This document shows positions 8,756 through 17,681 of a DNA stretch of 24,935 nucleotides, piece by piece. The notes below the pieces were generated by a model. It searched no databases, had not been told where the DNA came from, and saw only the letters and a program-made list of their open reading frames with translations. This DNA comes from Multifurca ochricompacta. Taxonomy: Eukaryota; Basidiomycota; Agaricomycetes; Russulales; Russulaceae. Every line of letters starts with the position of its first letter. Position 1 is the first letter of the stretch. The position numbers and the translations under genes were made by a program. The stretch lies in NCBI GenBank assembly GCA_022496185.1, contig WTXG01000407.1, forward strand, positions 1 through 24,935, written 5' to 3'.

Positions 8756-9547
8756 GTCACAAGTCTTGTGCAGTAATTGTAAAGGTACAAGATTTTTACA
8801 CCATGCCTTGGAACATTTTTTTGTGTAGCAGGAGTGTTATTGTCCATTGCATGGACAGGAAGAGAGAGGATGTTAAGCATTTTCACTATTAGGTTTTTTT
8901 CTTTTTTGAAATCAATTTTATTCACACTTCGGCATTGCCCAAATCATGCAGCTACTACCAGTACATAGTAACTACTGTGTGAACATGAGAGAAGGGTGGG
9001 AACCACCATGTGTGAAACCTCTTGGTAGAGGGAAATGAGACAGTGTGTAATAGAGAAGGGGTGGAGAGGGGAAGAGAGCCTGTGTGTTGGAGAAGAAAGG
9101 TGAACTTACCCATACTACCCAATGTCCAACTCAGACTTAATCCAGCTCACAAGGTCATCTCACTGAAGGAGGCCTTGTGAAGGCCCACATGTCCTGGATA
9201 AAGGTGAGCAAATCCTCAATGTAAGGTTTGCAAGTGAAGAGTATGTGCCATGGAGGTGGGTCAAGTTCCAGAGCCCAGTCAGGTAGGAATTGGAGATCCT
9301 GTCAACGGTCGGAGTAGAGGGGCAGTGGAGGAGTGCGTGAGGGAAGGTGAGGGGGGTGAGGTCGTCGCATGAGCTAGGTTGAAAACGTTGTCTACATGTC
9401 ACATGACTTTGATTTGTAATGATTTTGATAACTTTCCTTTTTAAAATAAATATTTAACGATAACTTCCTTTTTAAAATAAATACTATTACAAATCACAGT
9501 CGTGTGACAATATTACCACTTTAGGGATGTCAGTGGTGGGGGAGAGT
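8756..9547 (-). mobile_element. Truncated copy of the long-TIR element
   Basis: The stretch matches 14769-15636 in the same order and orientation: the TCACAAGTCTTGTGCAGTAA segment, the A/T-rich GAAATCAATTTTATT block, the conserved interior and one complete right terminal repeat ending GGGGGAGAGT at 9547. The left terminal repeat is missing; 61 bp of unrelated sequence separate the copy from the 5' LTR end at 8694. It has only one 30 bp subterminal unit where the complete copy has two. A degenerate frame on the minus strand (9160-9402) corresponds to the C-terminal ORF of the complete copy. Confidence 0.8.
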
Positions 9548-9997
9548 TGGGTGAGCTATGGGCTCTTCCTCCGATTGCGACGCGCCTATCTCGCCAGAAG
9601 GGCCAGCGTGGCGTCTGCGCTCAGTGCCACGTGGGGCGGTTGAGGACGAACGGGAAGGGTAGGGTTCCGCCCGAGAGGACGCGCGGGAGCGCGACCTGGT
9701 GGGGGTACCGGGGGAGGTGGCCCCTAACTCAGGTAAGCATTTCAATTAGTAAAGGTTTTTGTTAGAATAGCGGCCAGCACGCTAGATAGCGGAGATGCAG
9801 GCCTGAACCAACAACCCCTATACACGTTTAATCATTTATAAGATAGATACTGCATTAGTTTAGCACCTCAGTCTTCTACCACAAAGACTGAGGTTAGTAC
9901 TATTCTCACTTGTAGCTACAGCATTCCTTTACTGACTCTATTACTGTAGCAATTCGCTATATAGTCTCCCACAAGGTTTTCTTGACAACTCTATACC
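9548..9997. other. Gene-free stretch with a hairpin
   Basis: No supported gene. A GC-rich block at 9560-9720 gives short frames on both strands without recognisable motifs. At 9866-9893 CCTCAGTCTT and AAGACTGAGG form a perfect 10 bp stem (11 with the flanking A-T pair) and an 8 nt loop, like a small foldback or MITE relic. Confidence 0.5.
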
Positions 9998-10400
9998 ATG
10001 GGTGGATTTCCAATTGTAGCTATTGGATATGAAGTTGTGGATGCTCTCGAGAGGTATCAATGTCAGCACGGTATTGAAGGGTTCCGTCCTTCAAACAATT
10101 CCTGCAATATGCCGAATCCGAGGCATCCATGCCCATTTCCCTGGTTAGCCTAGAGGACTCCTCTAGCCTCGATCGCATGTTTCTATGCTGCTACGTTGAT
10201 ACCCGTGTCAGAGTATACGATTTCAAAGAGCTCATGGCGGTGATAGTACCACCACAGTTCACGCGTTTGAAGAGGTATTGGGCATGTATGGGGATTTGAG
10301 AGGGTATTTGCGCCCAAAGGCATAATCTTTTCGTATGATGTTGATGGCAAGACGAGGGTGAAGGAAGAATGCCTTATAGGTGTACCGGTAATCTGACAGA
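9998..10400 (+). pseudogene. Possible BTB/POZ-domain gene relic
   Basis: Protein-like segments are readable in alternating frames: a short ATG frame (9998-10153), then a 64-codon run whose core SLVSLEDSSSLDRM..CCYV..FKELMAV resembles the middle of BTB domains from mushroom-forming fungi (usually a D-S-x3-hDxhLxhCYP pattern followed by a helix). The frame stops at TGA near 10300, and DVDGKTRVKEECLIGVPV follows in another frame. No intron rescues it. The family match is from pattern memory and moderately uncertain; if right, this is a truncated, decayed member of an expanded family of protein-interaction proteins. Confidence 0.35.
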
Positions 10401-10805
10401 CCCAATCCTTCTGAATTTAGTTGTCTTCATTTACTTCACTTCCTTTACGGTCTCGTACGTTTCTGAAATGTAATAGGCAGCGATGTAATATCATAAACGA
10501 GTGGAGGAAGTGAATAAGCATGAGAACATGAGAACACTAACTATAAGATGGCGATATATCATCATGATAACTTAACTTCATCGACAATCATTCAGCCCAT
10601 CATCAGTCTGCAACTGTTACACTTCACTGTGATGTCATTGTATACTACCCTTTCTTTTCTCTTTTTCTACTCCATGTTCTCCACTTGTCTCAATGTCTAT
10701 AGTGTTGACACAGTCAGGTGCCACACAATGCAACTCTGCATGATCTTAGTATAGGAGGTTATGTACCACTATGAACCTAAGATCCACAAGAGCTTCTACT
10801 CATGA
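10401..10805. other. No gene seen
   Basis: A+T-rich spacer without a supported gene. TTCACTTCC (10435-10443) and GGAAGTGAA (10506-10514) form a short inverted repeat; nothing else stands out. Confidence 0.5.
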
Positions 10806-10880
10806 GGTTGTGTAGCTCAGTGATTAGAGCACCGGACCTGGCTTGTCCAGAGGTCTTGGGTTCAATCCCCAACATGGCCA
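10806..10880 (+). tRNA. tRNA-like sequence (relic or SINE head)
   Basis: Acceptor GGTTGTG (10806-10812) pairs with CATGGCC (10873-10879) using G-T wobbles, followed by discriminator A. The D stem GCTC/GAGC and the T stem TTGGG/CCCAA with loop TTCAATC are perfect, so A box and B box (GGTTCAATCCC) are present. The anticodon arm is weak: GGAC/GTCC gives four pairs around CTGGCTT, reading GGC (Ala), with one extra base after the D arm and a mismatched fifth pair. That suggests a degenerate tRNA(Ala)-like gene or the head of a tRNA-derived SINE rather than a working tRNA. Confidence 0.5.
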
Positions 10881-10885
10881 TTATC

Positions 10886-10889
10886 TTTT
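10886..10889 (+). terminator. Pol III T-run terminator
   Basis: TTTT six bases after the tRNA-like sequence, at the usual place for RNA polymerase III termination. Confidence 0.45.
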
Positions 10890-11124
10890 CAAGTGTGTGG
10901 GTCAGGGTCCTGCATTAGGTCCCTTGATTGGGTGCGGGGGGTGTGTTTAGCCAACACATAGCAGTGTCTTCAACGCATATGACGTCACTACTACATACGT
11001 CATTCCTATCGCTTTAGCATCTAATCACCTGGACTTTGTCAATAATCTTGACATTGAACCCAATGCTTGATTGTGTATGTTCCCCACACATTGTCACAAT
11101 TCTCTTAATTCTGACATCTTCCAA
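10890..11124. other. No gene seen
   Basis: No coding signal recognised. If the tRNA-like sequence heads a SINE, its body would lie here, but no poly-A tail or second copy is visible in the window. Confidence 0.4.
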
Positions 11125-11620
11125 TAGCTATATCAAACTATGATGCCATACAACCAAACCATTAAGGATGAAGCCGAGTATGCCAACAGCCTGGTCCTGG
11201 TGCAACTGAAGACAAGTTCCATGTCACTTATAATGGCATCCTTACACACTGGTTCCCCACTTCCCAAGGTTATGTTATAGATCATCGAGTCATGGAAACC
11301 AGAATACATCATCGTATGTCATGCCGGAAAAAAACGAAACCCCCTTCTCATAGTCAAGCTCAAACACCCCAACAAATGGACAATGGCTGGAAGGATGAGA
11401 TCTGGGATGACCTCACAACATATATAGAGGGGCAGTTTGACCTTACTCAATACAACACTATCTATGGAGTGGGGGGTATTGGCCTACATTGGATAGTGTA
11501 CAAGATAGAAAGTTGGGAGATCATCAGCTTTCTGAGATGCAGGGTTGGAAAGACGATATCGCTAGTGGCACATCATACACACAGTTCCAGACCATATCCA
11601 GTCTTGTACATAACATAACC
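11125..11620 (+). pseudogene. Relic of a mushroom multigene family, nuclease-fold-like
   Basis: Three overlapping frames give one continuous protein-like reading: YNGILTHWFPTSQGYVIDHR (from 11228), then a short segment in a shifted frame containing LLIVKLKHP, then LTTYIEGQFDLTQYNTIYG with GVGGIGLHWIVYKIE in the first frame, then a last shift to WKDDIAS before the stop. This architecture resembles a large uncharacterised protein family of Agaricomycetes. An Asp followed by hhhExK, as in PD-(D/E)XK nucleases, would be expected at IDH..LIVKLK; here the Glu position reads Lys. That family assignment is inference. The frame ends a few codons before the solo LTR inserted at 11625. Confidence 0.5.
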
Positions 11621-12348
11621 TGACTGTCCTGGATGCGCATCTTTGGCATCCCGGACCGCTTGAAAGTCATCCTGAGGGCGCGCGTGTTATACAAGTCGAC
11701 TTTCTTAGATTTAGATAAGATAAGAAGGAGTCCGGATCGATCTGACCCGGTCCACGCGATGCAAAGTAGTTGCTGCCCTATGCAGCAATGGACATTATAG
11801 ATACACGCGGCCATTGTTTGAGTAATACAAACTGATAATCTGATTATAGTGTAGTCTAAAGTAGTCTAGTATGTATTTTAGATAATGCCAGACGGGCAGA
11901 AACGATCGCGCGTTAGTAAATAAGATGTGTCAGGTACTTAGGAGAGTAGCTACTGATAACTAATTAGATTTACATCACACCCTCGATCTGTTTTGCTATT
12001 TTGTTAGAATAGTACTAGGACTTATTTAAAGACACCCTGAAGCACGCTGCAGACCCCATCTTGTCCTCTTGGGCTGTAGGTGCGCTTTATCGCTTTATCT
12101 TTGTATTTACTTAGGCCCAACTGATCTTGTCCTCTTGGGGCTGTAGGCTCTTAGCAAAGTTCAATATAGGTTTATTCTTGCTGCATAAGCAAGGCAGAGT
12201 CCTCTGACTGCTTCAAAGCCTTACGTGTGCATTAATATCTGTGGGCAGCTTCCGACTAGGATTTCATCACCTCTGAGTTTACTATGACTTTTACATCTTA
12301 TCTAATCTAACACTGCAAGTGCGGGATAGAAGCACCCGTTACACTGAC
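11620..12348. repeat. Target site duplication CTGAC around the solo LTR
   Basis: CTGAC at 11620-11624 and again at 12344-12348, directly abutting the LTR ends; a 5 bp duplication is typical for Ty3/Gypsy integrases. Confidence 0.9.
11625..12343 (+). mobile_element. Solo LTR of the Ty3/Gypsy family (719 bp)
   Basis: Starts TGTCCTGGATGCGCAT and ends CACCCGTTACA, the inverse orientation of the LTRs at 1392-8694. It has both primer-motif copies and the 44 bp U3 segment missing from the 5' LTR of the full element. It shows more scattered differences from those LTRs than they do from each other, so it is older. It most likely arose by recombination between the LTRs of one inserted element. Confidence 0.95.
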
Positions 12349-12822
12349 CATATCTTTGTAAACATACTTTGTTCTTCGGCTCCATAACTCGTGAAGCACC
12401 ACCTGCGACTCAGGTTGCTCTTAGAGAACACACTCTTGTAGTTACTGCATGCATGTTATATATTGGATTAAAAAAAGAATACATCCTGCAGGACATTGAT
12501 GGCCATGGCCCATGTATGGTATATGGAAGGTTATATTCGATGAATATGAGCCCACGTATAGCAGAACAAAGAAATCCGAAAATTACATAAATGGTTGGGC
12601 TGAACTCTCACAGTACAGCCCCTGTAAGTCACGGGCGCAAGTGTACAACTCAAAATGGAGTAGAGCCATCGTTCGCCCTATGTTCGGTGGATTTCGAAGC
12701 AGGGCCAGCTCTACAAATTGCATACATGAACTCACTTCTGAATTTACGTTTTCCTGGGCATGTCACACACCTTTCGCCTGCGGAGTAGCGTCCGCTCGGG
12801 TTTTGCACCCGACGGCAAGTCC
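12349..12822. other. No gene supported
   Basis: Short plus-strand frames near 12440-12590 look weakly protein-like (VIFDEYEPTYSRTKKSENY) but have no recognisable motif, start or splice context. The right part would hold the 3' end of the minus-strand CCCH gene. Confidence 0.35.
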
Positions 12823-13772
12823 TCATACGCCACAGAGCGCGTGATCTTTCCAGAAAGGGAACAAGCGGAAAGCGAGAGAAAGGGACGGGGGGTATTTCGT
12901 CAAGGAGTTCCCTGAGGAGGACTTTTGGGGAACAGTTGGCGCTGTAAAGGGTTGGAAACCGGACAAAGGCATTGAACACTCCCGTTGCGATTCCATGTAA
13001 AGCTCAGTGGTCTTAGAGGATCCTATGGAGTGAGTTTGCGAAAGAGGGAGCACAGGAGAATGTGACGGAGGAGCGCGTCTTCGTGAACGTCTCCTGGTAG
13101 CTCTGGCCCTGACAGCAGAGCGATACGGATGCAGTGAAAGTGGAGTTGTCAGGCGTGGAATATCAAGGAGTGGCTCGTCTGGCGTGGGAAAAGTCACATT
13201 TTGGTGCTTCAACGGACAGAAAGCGCCGCGTGTGCATGCAGACCCTAAGAGACACGGTGTATATTTCATATCTGTCCATCTCTGCTCTTAAAGTCAGCTC
13301 TCGATCAGGTTTTGAGTCTCACGTACAGGGTATGGGATCCACAGGGTGCATAAAGACACAGTCTCTGCTTCCACGATGACACAGCCCCTGTATATACTCG
13401 TAGCAATGTGCCACCCGGACGCCACGTTTTGGTCGTTGGCCAAGAGCAATCAGTAGCTTGGGGTCGTGAACACTGGAACAATTTAAGAACTGAGAACTGG
13501 GAACACGAGGGCCACTTACAAGCGGCAATGTTCACCGTATGAGCAGCGTCCCTTGAGGGCGTAGTGCCTACATAGCGCGGTTCTGTAAGTGGGACTTTCT
13601 GGCTCTGCCCTAGGTAACAACTGGCAATGCGTCGAGTATCCCGGAGAGGGGCCCTTAAATAGAGATGCAGATGTGGTAGCAGGGCTTGCTCCCTGGAAAT
13701 GCGGGAATTGCTGTCGTTGGGCGGTGTTGCATATCCTGGAGGCTGGATTTGTGGAGGGTGCCACGCAAACAT
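12823..13772 (-). pseudogene. CCCH zinc-finger protein gene, frame-broken
   Basis: Three exons are readable on the minus strand: 13772-13520, 13472-13327 and 13271-12823, with GTAAGT..CAG (47 bp) and GTACGT..CAG (55 bp) introns. They encode three CCCH fingers: C-x8-C-x5-C-x3-H (CRHYALKGRC.., its last C and H split by the first intron), C-x7-C-x6-C-x3-H (CYEYIQGLC..) and C-x5-C-x5-C-x3-H (CLLGSAC..). A basic, Ser/Pro-rich tail follows. CCCH fingers usually bind RNA and act in mRNA stability or processing. The ATG at 13772 (MFAWHPPQIQPPGY) is one base out of phase with the finger frame, which itself has no ATG. An indel or an unseen small intron must lie in exon 1. Confidence 0.65.
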
Positions 13773-13849
13773 ATTATATGTTGTGTGCAGTTCAATTATA
13801 CAGAAGGAGCAGGTGGAGTAGAATAATGCAGTAGCCCGACTTATTCACA

Positions 13850-13855
13850 TTTATA
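13850..13855 (-). promoter_or_regulatory. TATA box of the CCCH gene
   Basis: Minus-strand TATAAA (followed by TG) lies about 80 bases upstream of the ATG at 13772, a plausible core promoter that supports this start. Confidence 0.35.
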
Positions 13856-13859
13856 CAAG

Positions 13860-14480
13860 ATCGTGGGATGAGCTTTGACACTGTGGACCTGTGCATGGGT
13901 CAAGCAAACAGCAAGTCCTCGCTTTTCATGGAGTATAGCTGTCGTACGGTACGGATCTCGAAGCCGACTAATCCAAAGTAGCAGCAACTCGGAAGCAACT
14001 TGAAACAGTTGTGGTCGTCAATGAAAGACAAGAGATGTTCGAGCTATTCAAACTTGAAGGTTGAAAAATCCAGTAGCGCCGTGAACGAGACTCGGGTTCC
14101 TGCTCTGATCCAAATGTCCATGCGGTGCTGCGTGCGACACGAAAATAGCTATGATTTGATTGATATTTTCCATCTGTTCGAAATCCTTAAAGGCAAGGCC
14201 GATGTAGCTTGAGTTCTTGCAGGAACTGGTAAGTAGCCAAGATGTCTGTCGATGAAGTCCGGCTAGAGCGAACCATCACCTTTGGATCCGGGGGGCCCAT
14301 GCTTAGGGCCATTTCACCTGACGGTCATAAGAAATAAGAACTATTTGGGCATCTCGGCGAGTTACTCGCATTGATTCTCTAGGCACAAGAAATTGCGTTG
14401 GGTGTAGAAATAGGACTTACCGAACTCCCAATTTCATTTATCGAACATGCGCATCACAGTCCACAATCCAAGCCACACCA
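13860..14480. other. No gene supported
   Basis: A 70-codon plus-strand frame at 14000-14212 begins with TTG and shows no known motif. Otherwise this is spacer upstream of the minus-strand CCCH gene. Confidence 0.4.
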
Positions 14481-14679
14481 ACTCTCCCCCACCACTGACA
14501 TCCCTAAAGTGGTAATATTGTCACACGACATCCCTAAAGTGGCAATCTTGTCACACGACTGTGATTTGTAATATTATTTATTTTAAAAGGAAGTTATCAT
14601 TAAATATTTATTTTAAAAAGGATAGTTATCATTGATCAACAAAAAATCATTACAAATCAAGTCATGTGACATGTAGACA
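14481..14679 (+). repeat. Left terminal inverted repeat
   Basis: 199 bp, the inverse complement of 15437-15636 with only a few differences. It includes tandem 30 bp units at 14497-14526 and 14527-14556, which may be transposase binding sites. Confidence 0.85.
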
Positions 14680-14881
14680 GTGATGAGGCATGGCCAGTAC
14701 CCGAAAATGTCGGAGTATTCAGTCCTTCAAGAAATTCTCCAATAATCTTGATATTCTCACTCATGGCTTCTTCACAAGTCTTGTGCAGTAAGTGTAAAGG
14801 TACAAGACTTTTACACCATGCCTTGGAACATTTTTTTGTAGCAGAAGGAGTGTTATTGTTGCATGGGAGGAGGGAGGACAT
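14657..14881 (-). CDS. Small Cys-containing ORF inside the TIR element
   Basis: 74 codons from an ATG, ending inside the left TIR. Near the N-terminus it has KKCSKAWCKSLVP..LLHKTC; the truncated copy at 8756 continues this as KTCDHC before a stop, giving a C-x4-C-x14-C-x2-C pattern, like a small zinc-binding motif. It lies beyond the A-run of the retro-like part, so it is probably a separate captured or residual piece. Expression is not supported; function unknown. Confidence 0.3.
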   Translation of the reverse strand: MSSLLPCNNNTPSATKKCSKAWCKSLVPLHLLHKTCEEAMSENIKIIGEFLEGLNTPTFSGTGHASSLSTCHMT

Positions 14882-15061
14882 AAAGCATTTTCACTTTTAG
14901 GTTTTTTTTTGAAATTGATTTTATTTGCGCTTCAAGGCCATGCCCAAATCAAGTGGCTACTACCAGTACAAAGTAACTACTGAGTGAACAATGGAGTAGT
15001 GGGAGACCACAGTGTTAAACCTCTTGATAGAGGGAAAGTAAAGGGCAAGGAGAGTGTGGGT

Positions 15062-15436
15062 TTAAGGAAGGGTGGTGGGGAAGGGGAGTGTAGAGAAGAG
15101 AAGCCGAGGTGCAGAGGTGCACCTACCAGAGTCACCCAACTTCACCAACTCAGACTTAATCTGGCTCGCAAGGTCATTCCAAAGAAAAGGGCCTAGTGAA
15201 GGCCGCGTGTCCTGGATAAATGTGAGCAAGTCCTTGACGAAAGGCTTGCAAGTGAAATGAATGTGCCACTGGGGGGGGTGGGGGGCCAAGGCGTTGCAGG
15301 GGAGGAACTGGAGGTCAGCACAGCACGCAGCGTAGAGAGGGCACTCCAGGAGATGTGGGGGAAGGTGGTGAGTGACACCATTGCAAGTACACTGACAAGC
15401 CGAGAGTGGTTGTGGGGTGAAGGCGTGGCCAAACAT
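15062..15436 (-). pseudogene. C-terminal fragment of a non-LTR retroelement-like protein
   Basis: 124 codons from an ATG at the TIR boundary. A C-x-C-x6-H(H) cluster followed by HLLECPLY resembles the Cys/His tail seen at the C-terminus of many LINE polymerase ORFs (C-x-C..H..CPxY). After the stop come 3'-UTR-like sequence and AATAAA (near 14920) followed within about ten bases by an A-run, as in a retrotransposed 3' end. The homologous frame at 9160-9402 keeps ALLHCPS but is degenerate. The LINE assignment is inference; no RT domain is in the window. Confidence 0.4.
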
Positions 15437-15636
15437 TGTCTACATGTCACATGACTTTGATTTGTAATGATTTTTTGTTGATCAATGATAACTATCCTTT
15501 TTAAAATAAATATTTAACGATAACTTCCTTTTTAAAATAAATAATATTACAAATCACAGTCGTGTGACAAGATTGCCACTTTAGGGATGTCGTGTGACAA
15601 TATTACCATTTAGGGATGTCAGTGGTGGGGGAGAGT
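15437..15636 (-). repeat. Right terminal inverted repeat
   Basis: 200 bp partner of the left repeat, with 30 and 29 bp units at 15562-15591 and 15592-15620. Confidence 0.85.
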
Positions 15637-16010
15637 AAGGTGACTTCACAATCCAATCTTCCTGTCGATCTCTATTCTCCTTTGCTACTGCTTCCTCAAT
15701 CCCCGTATTTTCGTTGCTACCTGGGCGGGTAACTGTGTCATTAACAGTAAAAAAAAAATGGTAACATTGTCCAGAGCGCCTAAGCGGATGGCAGGGCTCG
15801 CACTCAAACCCTTCGCAAGCACGTGACAGTCTCAATCCAGACACGTCCTGTATAGATGTCTCAATGTTATTCCACGTTCCACCTCTATCTGAGCAAATGC
15901 TTTGCAGAAGAAGGGAGGGTCCGTCGTTATCCGTGCTAGTAGTCGCTAGTTTTCTCTGGGGGAAGGGAATTTCACTGTCTGTCGCTCCGCTTCCGCAACC
16001 TCACGATTGA
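15637..16010 (-). pseudogene. Exon-like fragment abutting the TIR element
   Basis: The minus strand stays open for about 145 codons from after a TGA near 16012 through 15637 and on into the TIR (stop at 15581). The composition is protein-like, with a Cys cluster (RACEGFECEPCHPLRRSGQC) and an acidic, hydrophilic stretch (TGIEEAVAKENRD). There is no ATG, so it would be an internal or last exon of an unknown gene into which the TIR element inserted. I do not recognise the protein. Confidence 0.3.
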
Positions 16011-16880
16011 CGTGCTCCTTCTCAGCGCAAAATGAGGCTCGTGTCGGTGCCGCTGTTGATTCACCTAACCCCTCATCTTTTCAGTGACCTGAAGGGTCAC
16101 GCTATATGAATACTTCGCCGTGCTTATTCTTTGTAGCAATATGTCAAGGAGCAGTGCAATTGGCTATCTCGTCAAATGAAGAATTTGAGCTGAGACACCA
16201 CGTTCCGATGGGATGATATGGTGTATGCAGGCCAATGTCATCAACAAGGAACGACAAATTCTGCTCAGGGTACCTTTTTGTGCACACCTAAACCGTGCCG
16301 TGTGTAGGGTAGAGGGTCAGGATGCCGCAGGGTACCAAGCCTGCTTACCGCTCGGATGTATACTTACTGTTACGGTGGTCTACCGTTCTGCTCCGAATAT
16401 TAACAGAGTTTCGGTGATGAGACAATTCCTTTGCATGCAAGGGAAAAGAGAAAGAAAAGGCAGCTGTTGTTTCGCAAATAGAGAGGTCTAAGAAGTTTAC
16501 AAAGAGATCAAGATTGAAGTCTTCGGAAGATGGCGTTGTAAAGAGAAGAGCATGTGTACCCGGATTCCCTACGCATGTAGAACACTATACCTAGCCGGAC
16601 ATCTCGTGCGACGGGTAAAGATGAGGAGCGCACATGCCGAACCTGGACAAGCCACTGCATGCCCCTGTGAAGCCGCAACTCTTCTTCAGGCTTCTAACTA
16701 CATGCAACTTCCGAACCGGATTTTCCCAGAAACATACCTCTGGAGGAAAAGAGGTGCTTAGAAGCCCAGAGTCCTACAACATGATCTCCTGGAAATCGAC
16801 AGTCACTTGCCGCCCGTCGACTTCATTAAGGATGTTCAAACGTATCCACGCGATCCACACGGTTGAAGCCTTATGTCCAA
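16011..16880. other. No gene recognised
   Basis: Several frames of 60-90 codons occur on the plus strand (16213-16491, 16552-16761, 16634-16885), none with recognisable domains. The run LPPVDFIKDVQTYPRDPHG near 16810-16866 looks coding, but its family is unknown to me. Possibly a decayed gene. Confidence 0.35.
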
Positions 16881-17026
16881 ATTAAACCCCACTGAATAGG
16901 TGCCGAAAATAGGGAAGTAACGCGCGTAGCTGCATGACGCCGCCATGCGGGTCTGATCTCATCATACGAGGTACAGCACCTACCGTATATCCTCGACAAA
17001 TCGACCGCTTGCTGCATTCATGCAGC

Positions 17027-17500
17027 TCAGGAGATCCCCCGCAATCCAACCACATTATACAGAACGATCCGCGCTTGCCAGGCTCCATGCTCCCTCAACG
17101 CTGCCATCCGATAGCAACTGCGCGACTTCGGGGTGATCCCTCTTGATGCTACCTGGTAAGGCATCTGATCTTTATTGTTGCGGGCACGGAGGTGCGCGCC
17201 GTATCTGAATAACGCCTCGGCAACCTCGAGATGTCCATTGTGTATGCCACCAAGTGCAAGGCAGTCCAATGTGCGCTAGCTCGATAGGGACGGTAGACGC
17301 TCAGTGCACTATCGTCACCAGGGTCTTCATTCCCACATCAGGTGATCCTTCGTGTTGGCCTGTGCGTGCAGTGCGTGCAGTGGCCGGCGGCAACCTACTT
17401 TGTCCGCTAAACACTTGTGCAACTTCGGCATCATCTCCACACCATTGCTAGACCTCTCCGGACGGCGCATCTTCTTTCAGCAGTAAGAGGCGAAGCCCAA
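17027..17500 (-). pseudogene. Ankyrin-repeat gene remnant
   Basis: Minus strand 17027-17269 encodes one and a half degenerate ankyrin repeats (HNGHLEVAEALFRYGAHLR, then NNKDQMPYQVASR), the sort of motif found at the very end of NACHT-ankyrin proteins. Upstream to about 17500 further ankyrin-like words (EVAQVF) occur in broken frames. It lies downstream of, and on the same strand as, the NACHT-ankyrin gene but after that gene's stop, so it is a former continuation of it or the tail of a tandem duplicate. Confidence 0.55.
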
Positions 17501-17681
17501 CAGCCCTGCTGCCTTGAAGTAGAGGTAGTGCTCGTCGACAATCATAACCAGGATGATGGAGAGGAGTGGAAAATCAATATTATTTGAACTAGTACAACAT
17601 CATGCATCACGTTAGGCTGCCTATTATACATTGTTCCTCATGTTCTCCTGTTTACTAAACCCCAAAAAAACCTATGTCTCC

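Larger units (their letters stand above)
14481..15636. mobile_element. Long-TIR element carrying a retroelement-like 3' end
   Basis: A 1,156 bp unit bounded by nearly perfect terminal inverted repeats of about 200 bp. The outermost bases are ACTCTCCCCCACCACTGACA; comparison of three ends suggests the true terminus is slightly further out, as CACC(C/T)AACTCTCC. Each TIR has two 30 bp subterminal units (GACATCCCTAAAGTGG..) and A/T-rich blocks. The interior, read on the minus strand, holds a 124-codon ORF starting one base inside the TIR, a 3'-UTR-like stretch, AATAAA and an A-run. No transposase is present, so it would be non-autonomous. A truncated second copy lies at 8756-9547. No target duplication was found. 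Confidence 0.75.

Noticed and set aside
9530..9745. Arg/Ser-rich minus-strand ORF beside the truncated TIR copy
   Set aside because: GC-rich composition gives open frames on both strands; it begins inside or next to the TIR and has no motif.
10435..10514. Inverted repeat TTCACTTCC/GGAAGTGAA as a MITE
   Set aside because: Only 9 bp, long A/T-rich loop, no target duplication and no second copy in the window.
13516..13764. Separate small CCCH ORF starting at 13764
   Set aside because: Its first codon is GTG, not ATG, and TAA lies just upstream; it is exon 1 of the CCCH gene in the finger frame.
14462..15656. CACAATCCAA close to both ends of the TIR element as a target duplication
   Set aside because: The two copies do not abut the TIR ends at equal distance and would imply mismatched terminal bases; more likely chance or a more complex junction.
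15760..15850. Possible minus-strand tRNA (B-box-like GGTTTGAGTGC followed by a T run)
   Set aside because: No A box in the right place and no acceptor or anticodon stem; the stretch is part of an open protein-like frame.
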